A DNA stretch of 64,000 nt from Zygaena filipendulae (lineage: Eukaryota > Arthropoda > Insecta > Lepidoptera > Zygaenidae). A program made the translations under genes and the position numbers. The notes beneath the pieces are model-generated. The model worked only from the letters and a program-made list of their open reading frames with translations, was not told where the DNA came from and made no database searches. Positions 21,741 to 32,309 of the stretch are shown in pieces (position 1 is the stretch's first letter; the number at the start of each line of letters is the position of its first letter). Where the stretch lies: positions 2,549,501 to 2,613,500 of the forward strand of contig OU015662.1 in the NCBI GenBank assembly GCA_907165275.2, written 5' to 3'.

Positions 21741-22465
21741 ATAGATAGATAGATAGATAGATGTTTTATTCTCTCTTTTAAAATTTACATTTAAATTTTA
21801 TGTCAAAATATAAATAAATTCACAAAAGAGATTGTCATTAATAATTATTTTACAAATTCTATCATAAAATGGTAAAAGCTGATAGCGACAGTAAAAAAGT
21901 CAAGTGTAAAAATCGGACCAAAATAAAAAATTTAAATAAATAAAAATATGTCATGAATACTCTTTTACAGAGTATGATTTATCCAATAAAAGGTTTTTCA
22001 GTCGGCGCGCAAATGTTTCGTCCGAGGTTTCATTTTTAATGTCCACAGGTAGTTTTTCATATAGGGTAGGACCGATAACGCGCGGATTTCTGTCCATCAG
22101 TGCCAAACGTCGTGGCACCACCTTAAGTCGCCCTGTCTGACGGGTTACTCTTCCAGGAATACCGATCCGCCCAAAATCACTCAAGTTGCGTCGTGTGAAA
22201 ATTACTACGTCAAATATGTACTGAGAATAAAGCGTCATTATTTTATATTTCGTGAATAGATCTCTGCATGAATGACCCAGTTGAACTCCTGCTAATATGC
22301 GCACAGCTCGTTTTTGCATCCTAAACACCCTGTCCGAGTCTGTGGAGTTTCCCCAGAGTATTATGCCATACGATAAGATGGAATGAAAATATGCATGATA
22401 AATTTGTAATAGTGCTTCCGGGGAGATTATTGGCTTGAGCTTTATAGCTACCGTGCGATAAGAAA
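21741..22465 (-). mobile_element. 5'-truncated jockey-type LINE
   Basis: Minus-strand LINE 3' end of about 725 bp: a C-terminal ORF2 segment, a 3' UTR of about 190 bp with AATAAAAC near its end, and a (CTAT)n tail appearing on the plus strand as ATAGATAGATAGATAGATAG at 21,741-21,763. The 5' end breaks off near 22,465. No clear target duplication seen. Confidence 0.8.
21951..22465 (-). pseudogene. LINE ORF2 C-terminal region (reverse transcriptase thumb and beyond)
   Basis: About 170 codons on the minus strand, open to the stop at 21,951. 'YHAYFHSILSYGIILWGNS' followed by 'QKRAVRILAG' and 'SCRDLFTKYKIMTLYSQYI' is a diagnostic run near the end of jockey/CR1-type reverse transcriptase ORFs. The catalytic YxDD part would lie further upstream and is absent. 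An apparent start at 22,328 is an internal methionine, not the real start. A dead truncated copy, although this segment itself has no stop. Confidence 0.8.
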
Positions 22466-22786
22466 CTTCGTTTTAAAAAACAAACGAATGCAAGCGTTTA
22501 CGTACGTAAGCGTGCACACCATACATTTTTCGAATAAATATAGGTTCATCTTAAATTTACCAATGCTTATTCAGTATTCAAATAGGACATGAAGGCAAAA
22601 AAAAGGGCCGGCTCGGAGCTTTTGTTTCGATTGGGTACTCGCGCTGTAACGGCCTTCGAGGCAACAGTTGGTTGTGGTATGTCTGTTGTTGTTTGAGGTG
22701 ATAATATCATGTAACCTACACCACAACAAACCTATAAAGATATAAAAGCATATTTTCCCAGAATCGGAAACCAACAACACCTGGCC

Positions 22787-23040
22787 CTAACTCACTATGA
22801 CCATAATAGATAGCGTTAACCCTTAAACTGATTTGACAACGCGCCACAAAATTTGTCTTTCCCGCATGCTCCAAGAAGTTTACCTTCATAAAAACATACT
22901 TACAATGTTTCTTATAGCACACAGAATATTAATTTCTAATTTTTGGCACCTGGAACGTTTCGGAGTGTGTTTTTTGGACGCGCGTTATGGGCAAGGAATG
23001 TTGGTCAGTACAAGTCAGTCAAGTCGGTACAAGTCAGGTT
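22787..23040 (+). repeat. dispersed repeat family Y, copy 1
   Basis: 'ACTCACTATGACCATAA', 'GCATGCTCCAAGAAGTTTAC', 'TTTGGCACCTGGAACG', 'TTTTTGGACGCGCGTTATGG' and 'GTCAAGTCGG' recur in the same order at 34,880-35,185. No terminal repeats or ORF. Unclassified. Confidence 0.65.
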
Positions 23041-23179
23041 AGCTGACCACTAAATCGATGAAGCTGTGAAGACCACTAAACAGACGAAAATTATATTATT
23101 TTTTTAAAAAGTCTTTTTTTTCTCAGTTAACACTTAGGTAATTTGCCATTATAAAAATTGTGATTATAAAAGACATAAT

Positions 23180-23310
23180 TGGGTGGGTACCTCCCGCTTA
23201 AATTGCGGAACGATAAAACAAAAGGGCTAACAAGCAAACAAGAAAGAGCTAAGGCCGGAGATTCAACGGCCGGTATATAAGTTCATAACCCACCCTATTA
23301 TGCCCCCTTT
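23180..23310. repeat. small inverted structure around GGGTGGGT
   Basis: 'CATAATTGGGTGGGTACC' at about 23,175 and 'AACCCACCCTATTATG' at about 23,288 are inverted relative to one another, enclosing a second small stem (CCGGAGATTCAACGGCCGG). It may be a minor MITE; no target duplication found. Confidence 0.4.
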
Positions 23311-23319
23311 TGTGTAAGG

Positions 23320-24290
23320 TAAAATCCCATTTACGACGACTAAAAGGTGAGGGCAATAATGCAACAGTTTACCAAAAACGATTACGGTTCACCCCTTTTA
23401 GTCTCGGAAGTATTTTTGCGGTAATGCGAATCCGAAATTAACATTTTCGAAAAGCAACCCCTTCCGTGGGGGGTAGAGCACACGCCAAAGATTTTTAAAC
23501 GATTTCAAAATAAGAAGTTTATCAGTTGTACTGTTTTTAATACATTTTGTAGAGTATACTCGTATGTTACGACTTACAAGCGACATACGTAGGTATCGTT
23601 GTACTATAACAGTGCTGTTTTCAAAGGGTGGTCAGATTCCTAAATCAGGATAAACATTAATGTAATGAATAGGTATTTGTGTTTACCCTTAGTCTAGGAT
23701 AATTTAAAGGTGTTTACTGTTTATTGTGCGCCTTATGCATGCAGTATTTAAATAAATATCTTTATAATAACGTCCAACTATACCTACTTTATCTATACCT
23801 ATTTTGGATTGTGGTCTGAATAAAATACCTAAACAAAAATGAAACAAATACTGTTATTGTTTTTTATTTAGTTTTTCTATACATTTATTGGGTACAAGAT
23901 CTCTCTGATCAATGAGTCAATTTTGTTAAGTACTTTGTAAAATTCAAAATTAACGCAAACATCAAACGCGAAACCCTCGAAAGCGAAATTTAACTTCAAA
24001 ATAATATTTTTAATTTGTTAAACGTTGCCGCTAGCAACAGAAGGATATAAAAATCATAAATCATTCTATATTTTCAACCCCGTAGGCTTCTAATATTAAT
24101 ATAACTTGACATTTGTTGACGCGTATAATTTATCTTTATTGGTGTGACAAAACGAAATTATTACGGGCCATATTATTATTTATTAGTCTCTCTGATAGGT
24201 ACGGATAGACTGACCTTTCGTTAGACGTGTCTGTGAAGACCGACTGGCAATGAAATGTCGACCTATTATTTTTAGGGTACAGTACACGGA
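23320..24290. other. intergenic DNA, no gene recognised
   Basis: No supported coding region or transposon boundary. Confidence 0.4.
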
Positions 24291-24295
24291 GAGAA

Positions 24296-24560
24296 ATCAA
24301 TCAGACCGAAGAGGTCGCGGTCGCCCTTCGTTGCCCGAAGGATATGTTGGCGACACAATATCAGTGATCAGCAGGCACAGTGACTGATCCCGCATGGTGT
24401 TTTTTATGTGCGAACTATGGGAGAGTATACTGACCAAATATGGTGTCCAACCGAACACTGGTAGCAGAGATACTGCATGTTGAATTGTTGACCAATTTTC
24501 GGTAGGGAACTATTCGATCGCGAACTTTACCGAACAAGTCCCTATTTTTCTTTTCTCTCA
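24296..24560 (+). repeat. dispersed repeat family X, copy 3
   Basis: 'CAGACCGAAGAGGTCGCGG', 'TTGGCGACACAATATCAGTG', 'CTGACCAAATATGGTGTCC', 'TTTTCGGTAGGGAAC' and 'TTTACCGAACAAGTCCC' match the copies at 5,695 and 6,197. Confidence 0.7.
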
Positions 24561-25224
24561 GGGTTTACAATCTATGAATCGCTTTAAAAAGTATAGTGAA
24601 ATTACGAAAAAAGTCAAAGGTGGAAGGTACACCATACGACTGAGGGATGGGAAAAAACAGTGCACTAAGTATCATTAGATCGGTTTATTTCTGAGTAAAT
24701 AAATTAAAAAAAAAAGATAGGTCTTTATAAGTTACATAGAGGTTTTAAAATGAATTTCTCCTGTCATTAAATATTATTTATTATTCGTCGCCAGAAAATA
24801 GAAACAACGTAGTAGATACAGTCGAATTGAGAACCTCCTCCTTTTTGGAAGACGGTAAAAAATTAAGAAGACACAGGCTTGATGAAACATTAAATTTGAC
24901 TAGCGCTTGTCAATACATAATATAGTACTAAGACTTCAGACTTGTTTGATTAAAATAATCGTATAGTTTTATAATTAGGGGATATTTGCGAAATTAAAGT
25001 CCGTACGTTCTCTCCGCTACGGAACTCTTCAACTTTGCGTGTTCCAACACGCTTTTGACTGATTTTTCTAATTTATTAGGATCCATGCTTTCAGGTCGTT
25101 TTGAAATTGTACATCATCGGGATATTCTTAGATACCTAATACTTTTAGCGAATTCTAATCGATAGTACGCGTAGGACGTACCTACTCTATCACAACAGCC
25201 AATGCCCACTTCGGTTTCTAAATA
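24561..25224. other. intergenic DNA, no gene recognised
   Basis: Includes 'GAATTGAGAACCTCCTCC' at about 24,825, whose complement recurs at about 25,700 ('GGAGGAGGTTCTCAATTC'). This suggests the ends of an older unplaced repeat on either side. Confidence 0.4.
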
Positions 25225-25330
25225 AGATTATTAACGTGCATGCCAAATTTAATCCTCCGTTCGACCGTTTTTGCGTGATTGAGTAACAAACATCCACACT
25301 TTCACATTTATAATATTAGATAGGATAAGT
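25225..25330 (+). repeat. head repeat, 3' part only
   Basis: 'AACGTGCATGCCAAATTTAA', 'TTTTTGCGTGATTGAGTAAC' and ATTTATAATATTAGATAGGAT; head lost. Confidence 0.75.
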
Positions 25331-25828
25331 ATAAATAAAATTTATTCATTTTGCGAAACTGGTTATGTAGGCGTTTCGCAGGTGACCGGAGGGAATGCGA
25401 ATATTCCAGCCGCTAGGATGTTTTCGTAAATAAGTAAGGTATGCAAAATAAACAGTATTGCGTTTTCACAGTTATCAGAGTGGACGGTTGAATTTAACGA
25501 AACCGCCAAAGCTGAAAACCTTTTTACACGATTTGACTTGCAAACGAGTGGGTAACACCCCTTCGAGCACTTGAACACTTCGAAAAGCTGAGGTTTTCGT
25601 TTTTTTTTTCCATCAAAGGGTCTTAAACATCTTCGTTACGCAAGGAATTACTTTGGAAAATATTGCGCTCCATGTACCTCACATTATTAACCGACTTCCT
25701 AAAAAGGAGGAGGTTCTCAATTCGTCTGAATGTTGTTTTTTTGTGTCGATAAAGTTAAAAATTAATAAAAAAGTTAATAAAAAAATAAACATTATATTTT
25801 CCACGATTCATGTTGTTACTTTTATATA

Positions 25829-26423
25829 AAGGGTCTTTCAATAGGGACGGGTCGATGTTGGCAGCCTGTGGCGGCCATGTTGTTTTAACGTCGTCTTTCT
25901 AACCTATATTTTTTTATTCAGTTAGTAATGCCAAATCACCATGGCAAGTTACACGGTTGAGCAACACGTCCAAATGTTAAAAATGTATTACCAAAATGAG
26001 TGTTCGTTAGTGCAAACGTTACGTGCATTGCGCCCATTTTACGGCAGACGAGGTGGTCCTTCAAAGTCGACTCTCCAACGTTTGGTGGCCAAATTCGACT
26101 TATCACCTTTAGACTTTTTTTTGTGGGGTTTTCTTAAGTCGCAGGTCTATACCAATAAGCCACAATCGACCGATGCCCTTAAAGTCAACATAGCTCAGGC
26201 TATCGCTGAAATTCAACCCGAACTATGCGGCAGAGTTGTTGAACATTGGACAACTCGAATTCGTGCCACCGTGAGAAGCCGCGGCGGACATTTAAACGAT
26301 GTGATTTTCCACACATAATGGCATATATAGCTCTTTCAAATAAAAAAAAAAAATCGTTAAAATCTCACACACGGCCTTTTTTATTTCATGTCAAAATCGA
26401 CCCGTCCTTATTGAAAGACCCTT
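25829..26423 (+). mobile_element. mariner-type mini-element, copy 2 (595 bp)
   Basis: Same 28-bp terminal inverted repeats and internal sequence as the copy at 18,387; the only difference I find is two extra A in the post-stop A tract. TA lies at 25827-28 and 26424-25. The reconstructed empty site here is an alternating TA run. Confidence 0.9.
25941..26318 (+). CDS. internally deleted mariner-like transposase, 125 aa (copy 2)
   Basis: Identical in amino acid sequence, and in DNA as far as I can compare, to the ORF at 18,499. It has the N-terminal helix-turn-helix segment, an in-frame loss of most of the catalytic core, then 'SPLDFFLWG' and the C-terminal tail. An AATAAA-containing A-rich run follows the stop by about 35 bp, so the element could carry its own transcript end. 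The absence of even one synonymous difference shows recent copying but says nothing by itself about selection. Confidence 0.8.
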   Translation: MASYTVEQHVQMLKMYYQNECSLVQTLRALRPFYGRRGGPSKSTLQRLVAKFDLSPLDFFLWGFLKSQVYTNKPQSTDALKVNIAQAIAEIQPELCGRVVEHWTTRIRATVRSRGGHLNDVIFHT

Positions 26424-26604
26424 TATATAACATTCTCGTTTTTTTGTGGAACGAAGTTCCTTATGGGACGATACGGAGGGGGGGTACCCTAACCGGAAAA
26501 AAACGTCCGTAACGTAATTTTTTTTTTATCAATAAAAAAATCATAATAAAAAATGTATACCCGAATAATTATTTTCTTTATACCTCAAATAGAACTTAAA
26601 ATTA

Positions 26605-26815
26605 ATCCTACTAAATGTGAAAGTGTGGATGTTTGTGAAAGTGGGGATGTTTGGATGTATGTTACTCAATCACGCAAAAACGGCTAAACGGATTTGGATG
26701 AAATTTGACAGCAAGTTGTCAGGGGTCCAGAAAAGGACATAGTGTACGTTTTATCCCGGAATTCCCGCGGGAACTCCGAAATTACCGCGGGTGAAACCGC
26801 GGGGCACAGCTAATA
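26605..26815 (-). repeat. head repeat, minus strand, full copy
   Basis: From AATCCTACTAAATGTGAAAG to GGTGAAACCGCGGGGCACAGCTA. The tail block 'GTGTGGATGTTTG' is duplicated once. Confidence 0.85.
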
Positions 26816-26819
26816 TTTT

Positions 26820-28490
26820 TATAATGAGGAACTTCGTTACTATCCGGTGTCCCCACGACATCACTCTTTTTTTTGTATTTAACACAGAAATTACCTATTA
26901 GCCGGTAATAATAAAGCCGGTTGGCTTTTAAAATAAAATATTGATGTTATAATTTTTCTTGGCATAAGTTGATGTGAAATAAAAATTGTCTAAAAGAATA
27001 GATGAGATATTTTTAATAAAATTAGCCAGTAAGTTTAGATTTTATAAGTTTACTTATCCATTAGAGATTTCCGAAGCACTTAACACAGATTTTCAGCAGC
27101 TTAACATAAATTATTATAAATCATCGAAAATGAGTAAATAAAATTCCATAACGATTTCTATTCTGGGATCAAAAAACTTTAGCAGCAAAACCTCTTCTCT
27201 CAAATACCTACTTCTTTTAACGATTTGGCTTCCTCTAAGTATTCAGAGTCCGTATCCTCTTAAGTACCTGCAACACAAGAGATCTCCTTGGAATTCAATA
27301 TTGGTATAATTAAATCCATAAAATAACGCTTGTTTCGACATAAAAGATTTCTCATCGCTTACTCCACCTTTGTTTGGGAGTTAAATTAAAATCAAAGCTA
27401 TAAATCGAGCGTTGGTTGTATTCTACAAAATTTTACAAAAGCCCCCCAGATCTTTCGTTTATTGATCGACGTTTGGCAAAAATAGTACTTACCTATTTAA
27501 CCAGTAATATTTAGATTTTTTTTCATTACATTTAGTATGTGTGCTTATTCTAATTAAATAGGGTTTTCTTAGAACATGGTTGAACATTTGAGACTGAATT
27601 TAATTAAATTATAACAATTACAATCAATTTTGTTAGTTGTACAGAGCTTACAGAAGCTATACTATTCGAGAGCTTAAACGAAGGAATTTCGAAATTCATA
27701 CCGGTCGGTGAAACAGTCACTATCAACATATTATTTGAACGCAACCCATAACTTCACTTAAGTGCACCTGTTAACGTAGGTAGGTATATAGAACTAGTAT
27801 AGTATTATCTGTGTAGTATTATATTATCTGTGCTATAGAGTATAGAGTCTATATTGCTATTTAAAAATCTTTATTCTAGAGTTTTGAATAGCAAAAGTAT
27901 GTAACGTAAGTACTTATATTTATTTTTCATTTTTATCTTTATATTAAAAACAAACACTTTACTATCTAATCTTTATATCAGAAAAAAAAGATTACCACAG
28001 CACCCACGAAATAAAGAAAAAAAAACTGTTTCAAAAATTCGAATTTCGTTTCAGTAAGTATCTACTTATTTTCCGAATATGACAGAATTACCATCAATAT
28101 CTCAGTTCTTTATAACACATTGTGCCCACCGAAAAGTCACTCGTTAGATATTCATGAGTCCTCTCAAATACCAATATTATTGTTGTTGTACACTACTGTA
28201 GTCTAACCTGAAGCTTTTATTACTTCAATGCGTGATACAAATATCGTCGCTATAGAAAAAAGAGCTGGCAATATCTAATCTTATGAGTGCATCTCTTTTT
28301 CGTAGCATTATTTGAATTATTTGAAACGCAGATGGTAAGACCTTTAACTATTGAAGTCGGTGTTGACATAGGACAGAATTTAGTGCAAATATTCCTTGTA
28401 TGCTAACAACGGCCTATGAAGCTGTGGGCAAAGGTTTGATCATTTGCATAATATATTATGTTATAGAGAAAAAAACATTCGCCCTAATTA
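26820..28490. other. intergenic DNA, no gene recognised
   Basis: AT-rich, long. A short phrase 'CTAGTATAGTATTAT' plus 'TATATTATCTGTG' near 27,793-27,830 recurs at 30,722-30,750. No coding region supported. Confidence 0.45.
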
Positions 28491-28493
28491 CAA

Positions 28494-28560
28494 ACTAGCT
28501 GTTTCCCTCGATTCCATCCACGTGTATATCGGAATTCCAGTATCAGGTATACTTCACTAC
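28494..28560 (+). repeat. head repeat, 5' fragment
   Basis: AACTAGCTGTTTCCCTCGATTCC and 'CGTGTATATCGGAATTCCAG'; the body is lost. Confidence 0.55.
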
Positions 28561-28591
28561 CAACTTCAGGTTCAGGGAAACTTTGTTACAA

Positions 28592-28670
28592 ACGTAGTGA
28601 TTAGCTTCTCTCTGTTTGTTACTTGGTTTGTTTCCGTTAAATTTACCCAGAGAGAAGGTAATCACTACGT
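28592..28670. repeat. 23-bp inverted repeat with 33-bp spacer
   Basis: Arms 28592-28614 and 28648-28670 are complementary with a single mismatch; the left arm begins ACGTAGTGATTAGC and the right arm ends ATCACTACGT. The size is like a small-RNA precursor or a tiny MITE. No TSD is evident. Confidence 0.75.
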
Positions 28671-28679
28671 CATGGGGTC

Positions 28680-29340
28680 TCATCTCTAAGAAAAGAATAA
28701 TAATTCTGAGTGATTATCGATAGATGCCGCTAGAGGTATCGATTTGCATTTCACGATCGTGTAAAACGAAGATAACGCGAAATTACTAAGTAAACAATGC
28801 TTTAAATAATTTTAAATGTTCCATAAGCATAAAAAAATCAAGTAATCTGTTAAATAACCAACAAATATAAAAGCAATTTTGTTTCTCTGGCGGCAATAAT
28901 AAGTACTATTTCAACACGTGGTTAAGTAACCTTTAAAGTAATGGCGCCATCTATCAATATACTCACAAATTGTACAAATTGTACTTTCATTGCGTCACAG
29001 ACATGAAGCGACACAGATAACGTAATACTATAGTACTACTATGCACAGAGGACTCAAGTGGAGTTTTTAGGGGAATCGAAGATGGTGGTGCCGTCATTAA
29101 TTTTCGTGTTGATGAAAAATTAGGGAATAGTATTATATTTTTAGGGTGAGAATGAGAAAGATCAAAACGTTAGAAACAAATGTATTTTACGATATAATAG
29201 AATTGCTATTATTACAAAATAATAGAACTCCGAAGTAGTCCAGTCAACAAAGCTAAAACTTTGTCATTTTGAGTTGAAAGGATAGGACCAGCGGAAAAAT
29301 TCGTGTCAGTATTCGATATAATATCCTAAGAATATCCTAG
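28680..29340. other. intergenic DNA, no gene recognised
   Basis: No supported coding region. Confidence 0.4.
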
Positions 29341-29344
29341 GTAT

Positions 29345-29855
29345 CTAAACCAAAGGAAAGTTTGAAAAAAAATGGCGAAAGCTCAAAAAAACACTTTTTT
29401 GACTATATCTCCTAAATGGTTTATATTTGAAATAAAAATTATTCACAATGAAATTTCCTACAAAAAATGCTTTCTGAATATTTTTGCGTGCGTTTTTCGA
29501 TGTTTCGAGCAGTTTAAGAGAGATATTAGACATTTTTATAAAAATTTACACTTTGGCGCATTTTTTGCGAAAACTATCACACCTATGGAAAAATGTTAAG
29601 ATAGCTTTATTGTAGGAAATTTTACTGTCTATAATTTTTATTTGAAACGTTTTTTGATATTTCCAAACATTTAGGAAATATTAGACATTTTTATATAAAT
29701 ATTGCACTTTAGCGCGTTTTTTGCAGAAACTACGCACCTATGCAAAAATAATAAGAGAGTTCTTTTGCAGGAAGTTTTATTTTCTATAATTTTTATTTGA
29801 AATATTTTTTAATATTTTGAACAATTTAAGAACTATTGGCAAAAGATCTTTTGAG
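29345..29855. repeat. degenerate direct and inverted array, about 165-bp period
   Basis: 'AGATATTAGACATTTTTATA' (about 29,520), 'AAATATTAGACATTTTTATA' (about 29,677) and 'TATAATTTTTATTTGAAA' (about 29,630 and 29,787) show two decayed direct units. An upstream third unit is inverted: 'GAAATAAAAATTATTCACAATG' near 29,430 is complementary to 'TATAATTTTTATTTGAAA'. No coding capacity. Confidence 0.65.
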
Positions 29856-29878
29856 AAATGGCAAAGTTTTTGCTTTAC

Positions 29879-30078
29879 TAGCTGTTCCCCGCTGTTTTAC
29901 CAGTGGCAATTTCGAAGTTACTGCAGGAATTCCGGAACAAAAAGTACCCTATGTCCTTCTCGGTAGGTACCCCTGACAATGTGTGTGCAAAATTTCGTGA
30001 TGAGTGATTGAGCCGTTAAGGCATGAAAGCATAACAACCAAACAAACAAAATCACTTTCGCATTTATAATAGTTAGGA
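29879..30078 (+). repeat. head repeat, full copy
   Basis: ACTAGCTGTTCCCCGCTG to GCATTTATAATAGTTAGGAT with the 'TTAAGGCATGAAAGCATAAC' tail variant. Confidence 0.85.
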
Positions 30079-30079
30079 T

Positions 30080-30734
30080 TGACTGGACTAAAAAAAGAAT
30101 TGTTTTTTTTTTAAATTGCTGGTCGATAGCGAACCCTGCACCTTATCCTGTTTAAGAGAAAATTTAATCCCTTCTGCACCCGATGGTGGTTGAAGCTAGT
30201 GGAGATGGAGATATCACAAGTCGCGACTCAAAAAAAGGCGGAAACACGCATTAAAATTTAGCGGCATAGTGTAGGTACCTATTGATTTAGCTGGTAAGAA
30301 CAGAAATATTGTATCAAACTGTTTTGAAAAAATAGGTAAGTACTAGGTATATTAATTAGGTATTCCAAATTTCGATTATTATAATTTTAAAATAAGGTAT
30401 TTCTACACTTCCCATACTATATACCTACTGCATACTTACTACCTATGCATCGTACAACGCCGCGCGTTGTGGCACAAAACTCGTAGAATAAAACTCAATA
30501 GTAGGTCGCGTAGGTACTGTAGCGCCGCGCCGATGCCTATATCCACGTACCTTATAAATTTATATGACTAACCTAGTACCTTCAGAAAATGGCGCCCTCT
30601 GACGATTAAATTTCATCTATACGAAACTGCCATCTATTGCTGCGATCAGTAATTAAAAATATTTTCCGGAATTATTTTTTTTAGGACGGTCACGTTTCTT
30701 TGTATGAGATGAGGCATCTGTACTAGTATAGTAT
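30080..30734. other. intergenic DNA, no gene recognised
   Basis: Contains GTAGGTACCTA-rich stretches and a GC-richer block around 30,450-30,540 (GCCGCGCGTTGTGG, GCGCCGCGCCGATG). No ORF. Confidence 0.4.
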
Positions 30735-30751
30735 TATATTATCTGTGACTA

Positions 30752-30972
30752 CGTGAATTTACCCCTTTTGGAGAAGGCAAAGGAATCTAAGTCTATACAG
30801 CCGATTCAGGTGTATTTTTCTTCTTCTGAAGTTATTTTCACGGAACTTTTGGCAGCAACTCTTCTCAGCTGAACCTTAATAGGACACTGGGTAGTTCTAA
30901 AGTAAAACGATTACCTCCCGATGAACGCCACATTTTATCATATTTCACTGTTTCCACACTGGGATTCATTTT
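30752..30972 (-). repeat. retroposon family Z, fragment
   Basis: Shares with 40,102-40,545, in order, 'TTACCCCTTTTGGAGAAGGC', 'TTCTTCTTCTGAAGTT', 'GGAACTTTTGGCAGCAA', 'GAACCTTAATAGGAC' and 'CACTGTTTCC'. The strand follows the complete copy, whose A tail is on the minus strand. Confidence 0.7.
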
Positions 30973-30984
30973 TATCTAACTATA

Positions 30985-31240
30985 CTAGCTGCACCGCGTG
31001 GTTTCACCCGCGATAATGTCGAAGTTCCCGCGGAATCGTTCCATACAAACTATGCAACCCCTTTTCATCCCCTTAAGGGTTGAATTTTCAAAAATCCTTT
31101 CTTATCGGATGCCTACGTCATACAAAGAACACACCCTCCAAATTTCAGGTCTCTACAATCAGCGGTTAGGCTGTGCGTTGATTTATCAGTCATTCAGGAC
31201 AAAGCATTTTATATGTCTAGATATAGATATGGCAACTTGC
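30985..31240 (+). repeat. head repeat, CCCTTAAGGG subfamily
   Basis: Head ACTAGCTGCACCGCGTGG, then 'ATCCCCTTAAGGGTTGAA', 'ACACACCCTCCAAATTTCAG', 'GGACAAAGCATTTTATATG'. Sister of 21,374. Confidence 0.8.
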
Positions 31241-31781
31241 CATATACCTACCTAATAAAAAGTAAGATAAAAAAGTTTTTGAAGGTTCTTGAGTTGCAAA
31301 GTGGCAAGCAAATGTACGTGCTCGCTGCTCAAGCTATATATCGGAATGAAGGCATTTTATCAACCCTTAGTAGGTAGAGCAAACAACTGGTGGCTAGAGA
31401 ACTATGCGTTTTAGCTTCAGGAGCAAACTAACATTATATATTTTTTTAAACTAGTAAATACTCGTAATACATATTATATTGGTTATCTGGTATACGTGGC
31501 AGGTAAAATGTCCAAGATTATTAATTAATTTCAATTGACAAAATTGGCCATCAATTTGAGACTCAGAAAAACCGAGTATCTGGTATATTATTTTTATTCA
31601 TGGAAAGAGTATTAAAATAACTCTACATCTATGAAACAAACGTTAATGCAAACTATATCTCTAAGTAGTTTGTGGTGCAAACTCCCAAAGAGAATAATGT
31701 GACTCCATTCTCTTTGGCGGTAATAAAACAATGTCAAAACTCAATCTTTCAAAATCTTAATAAAAAATTTGGTACATTTTA

Positions 31782-31810
31782 TATAAAAAAAAGAAAAACC
31801 CTTACTCAAA
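31782..31810 (+). promoter_or_regulatory. putative TATA box and initiator of the first MAPEG gene
   Basis: TATAAA at 31782-31787, then ACTCAAAC with the candidate +1 A at 31808, 26 bp downstream. This is slightly short but compatible with a TATA-Inr core promoter. The start codon lies 30 bp further on. Unproven. Confidence 0.35.
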
Positions 31811-31837
31811 CGACGCAGCGTCAAATTCAAAGATCCA

Positions 31838-32227
31838 ATGTCGGGAAAAAGCATGGCATGCAAACCTTGCTCGCAACTGATGAGCAGCTATTTCCTGTAC
31901 TCTGCCATACTTGCTCTGAAGCTGCTGTCCTTAGCCCCGTTGGCTGCGTTCGTGTGCAACCCTGAGAAGGTACAGAGGGCTCATGTCAGTGATTTGAAGA
32001 ACCTAACGCCTTTCTGGCTCGTGGCTGCCCTGTATACCACCACGTCACCAGACGAAAGAACCGCGTTGGCTCTGATCAGACTATTCGTAGCTGCCAGGTT
32101 TGTGTCGGCCTTGGGCTACGTCACCAGAATACCCAAATGCGCCATCGAAATGGCTTTCTTTGTGTCTTTCGCTATAACAAGCTTCATGGGTGCCTGCGTT
32201 GTGTACGAATATAGAAATTATCTATAG
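31838..32227 (+). CDS. MAPEG-family microsomal glutathione S-transferase 1-like, 129 aa
   Basis: MAPEG proteins are trimeric membrane enzymes of the ER and mitochondrial outer membrane that conjugate or reduce lipophilic electrophiles and peroxides with glutathione. Visible: membrane segment about 18-39; the family loop 'NPEKVQRAHVSDLKN' at 41-55; segments about 58-75, 77-97 and 104-124, with R81 and R87 inside 'RLFVAARFV'. The loop matches the MGST1 pattern V-x-R-A-H-x-x-D-L-x-N, but the usual acidic residue in 'DLEN' is lysine (K54), and the loop after segment 1 is about seven residues shorter than in the neighbour. Length (129) is a little under the usual 150. The first ATG with good context (CCAATGTCG) is chosen. 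One uninterrupted exon. Expected product: a divergent MGST1 homologue; activity not assured. Confidence 0.85.
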   Translation: MSGKSMACKPCSQLMSSYFLYSAILALKLLSLAPLAAFVCNPEKVQRAHVSDLKNLTPFWLVAALYTTTSPDERTALALIRLFVAARFVSALGYVTRIPKCAIEMAFFVSFAITSFMGACVVYEYRNYL

Positions 32228-32303
32228 ACTTTAATGTTGGTTTCAAAAATTGTTTATTTATTTTTTTATTCATGTAGTATGTAGGTTTTGACAAGGGTGC
32301 AAC

Positions 32304-32309
32304 AATAAA
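32304..32309 (+). terminator. poly(A) signal of the first MAPEG gene
   Basis: AATAAA 77 bp after the stop codon, followed by A-rich sequence. Confidence 0.5.

Noticed and set aside
31672..31965. 97-codon ORF overlapping the start of the first MAPEG gene
   Set aside because: Different frame, no domain, mostly upstream sequence.
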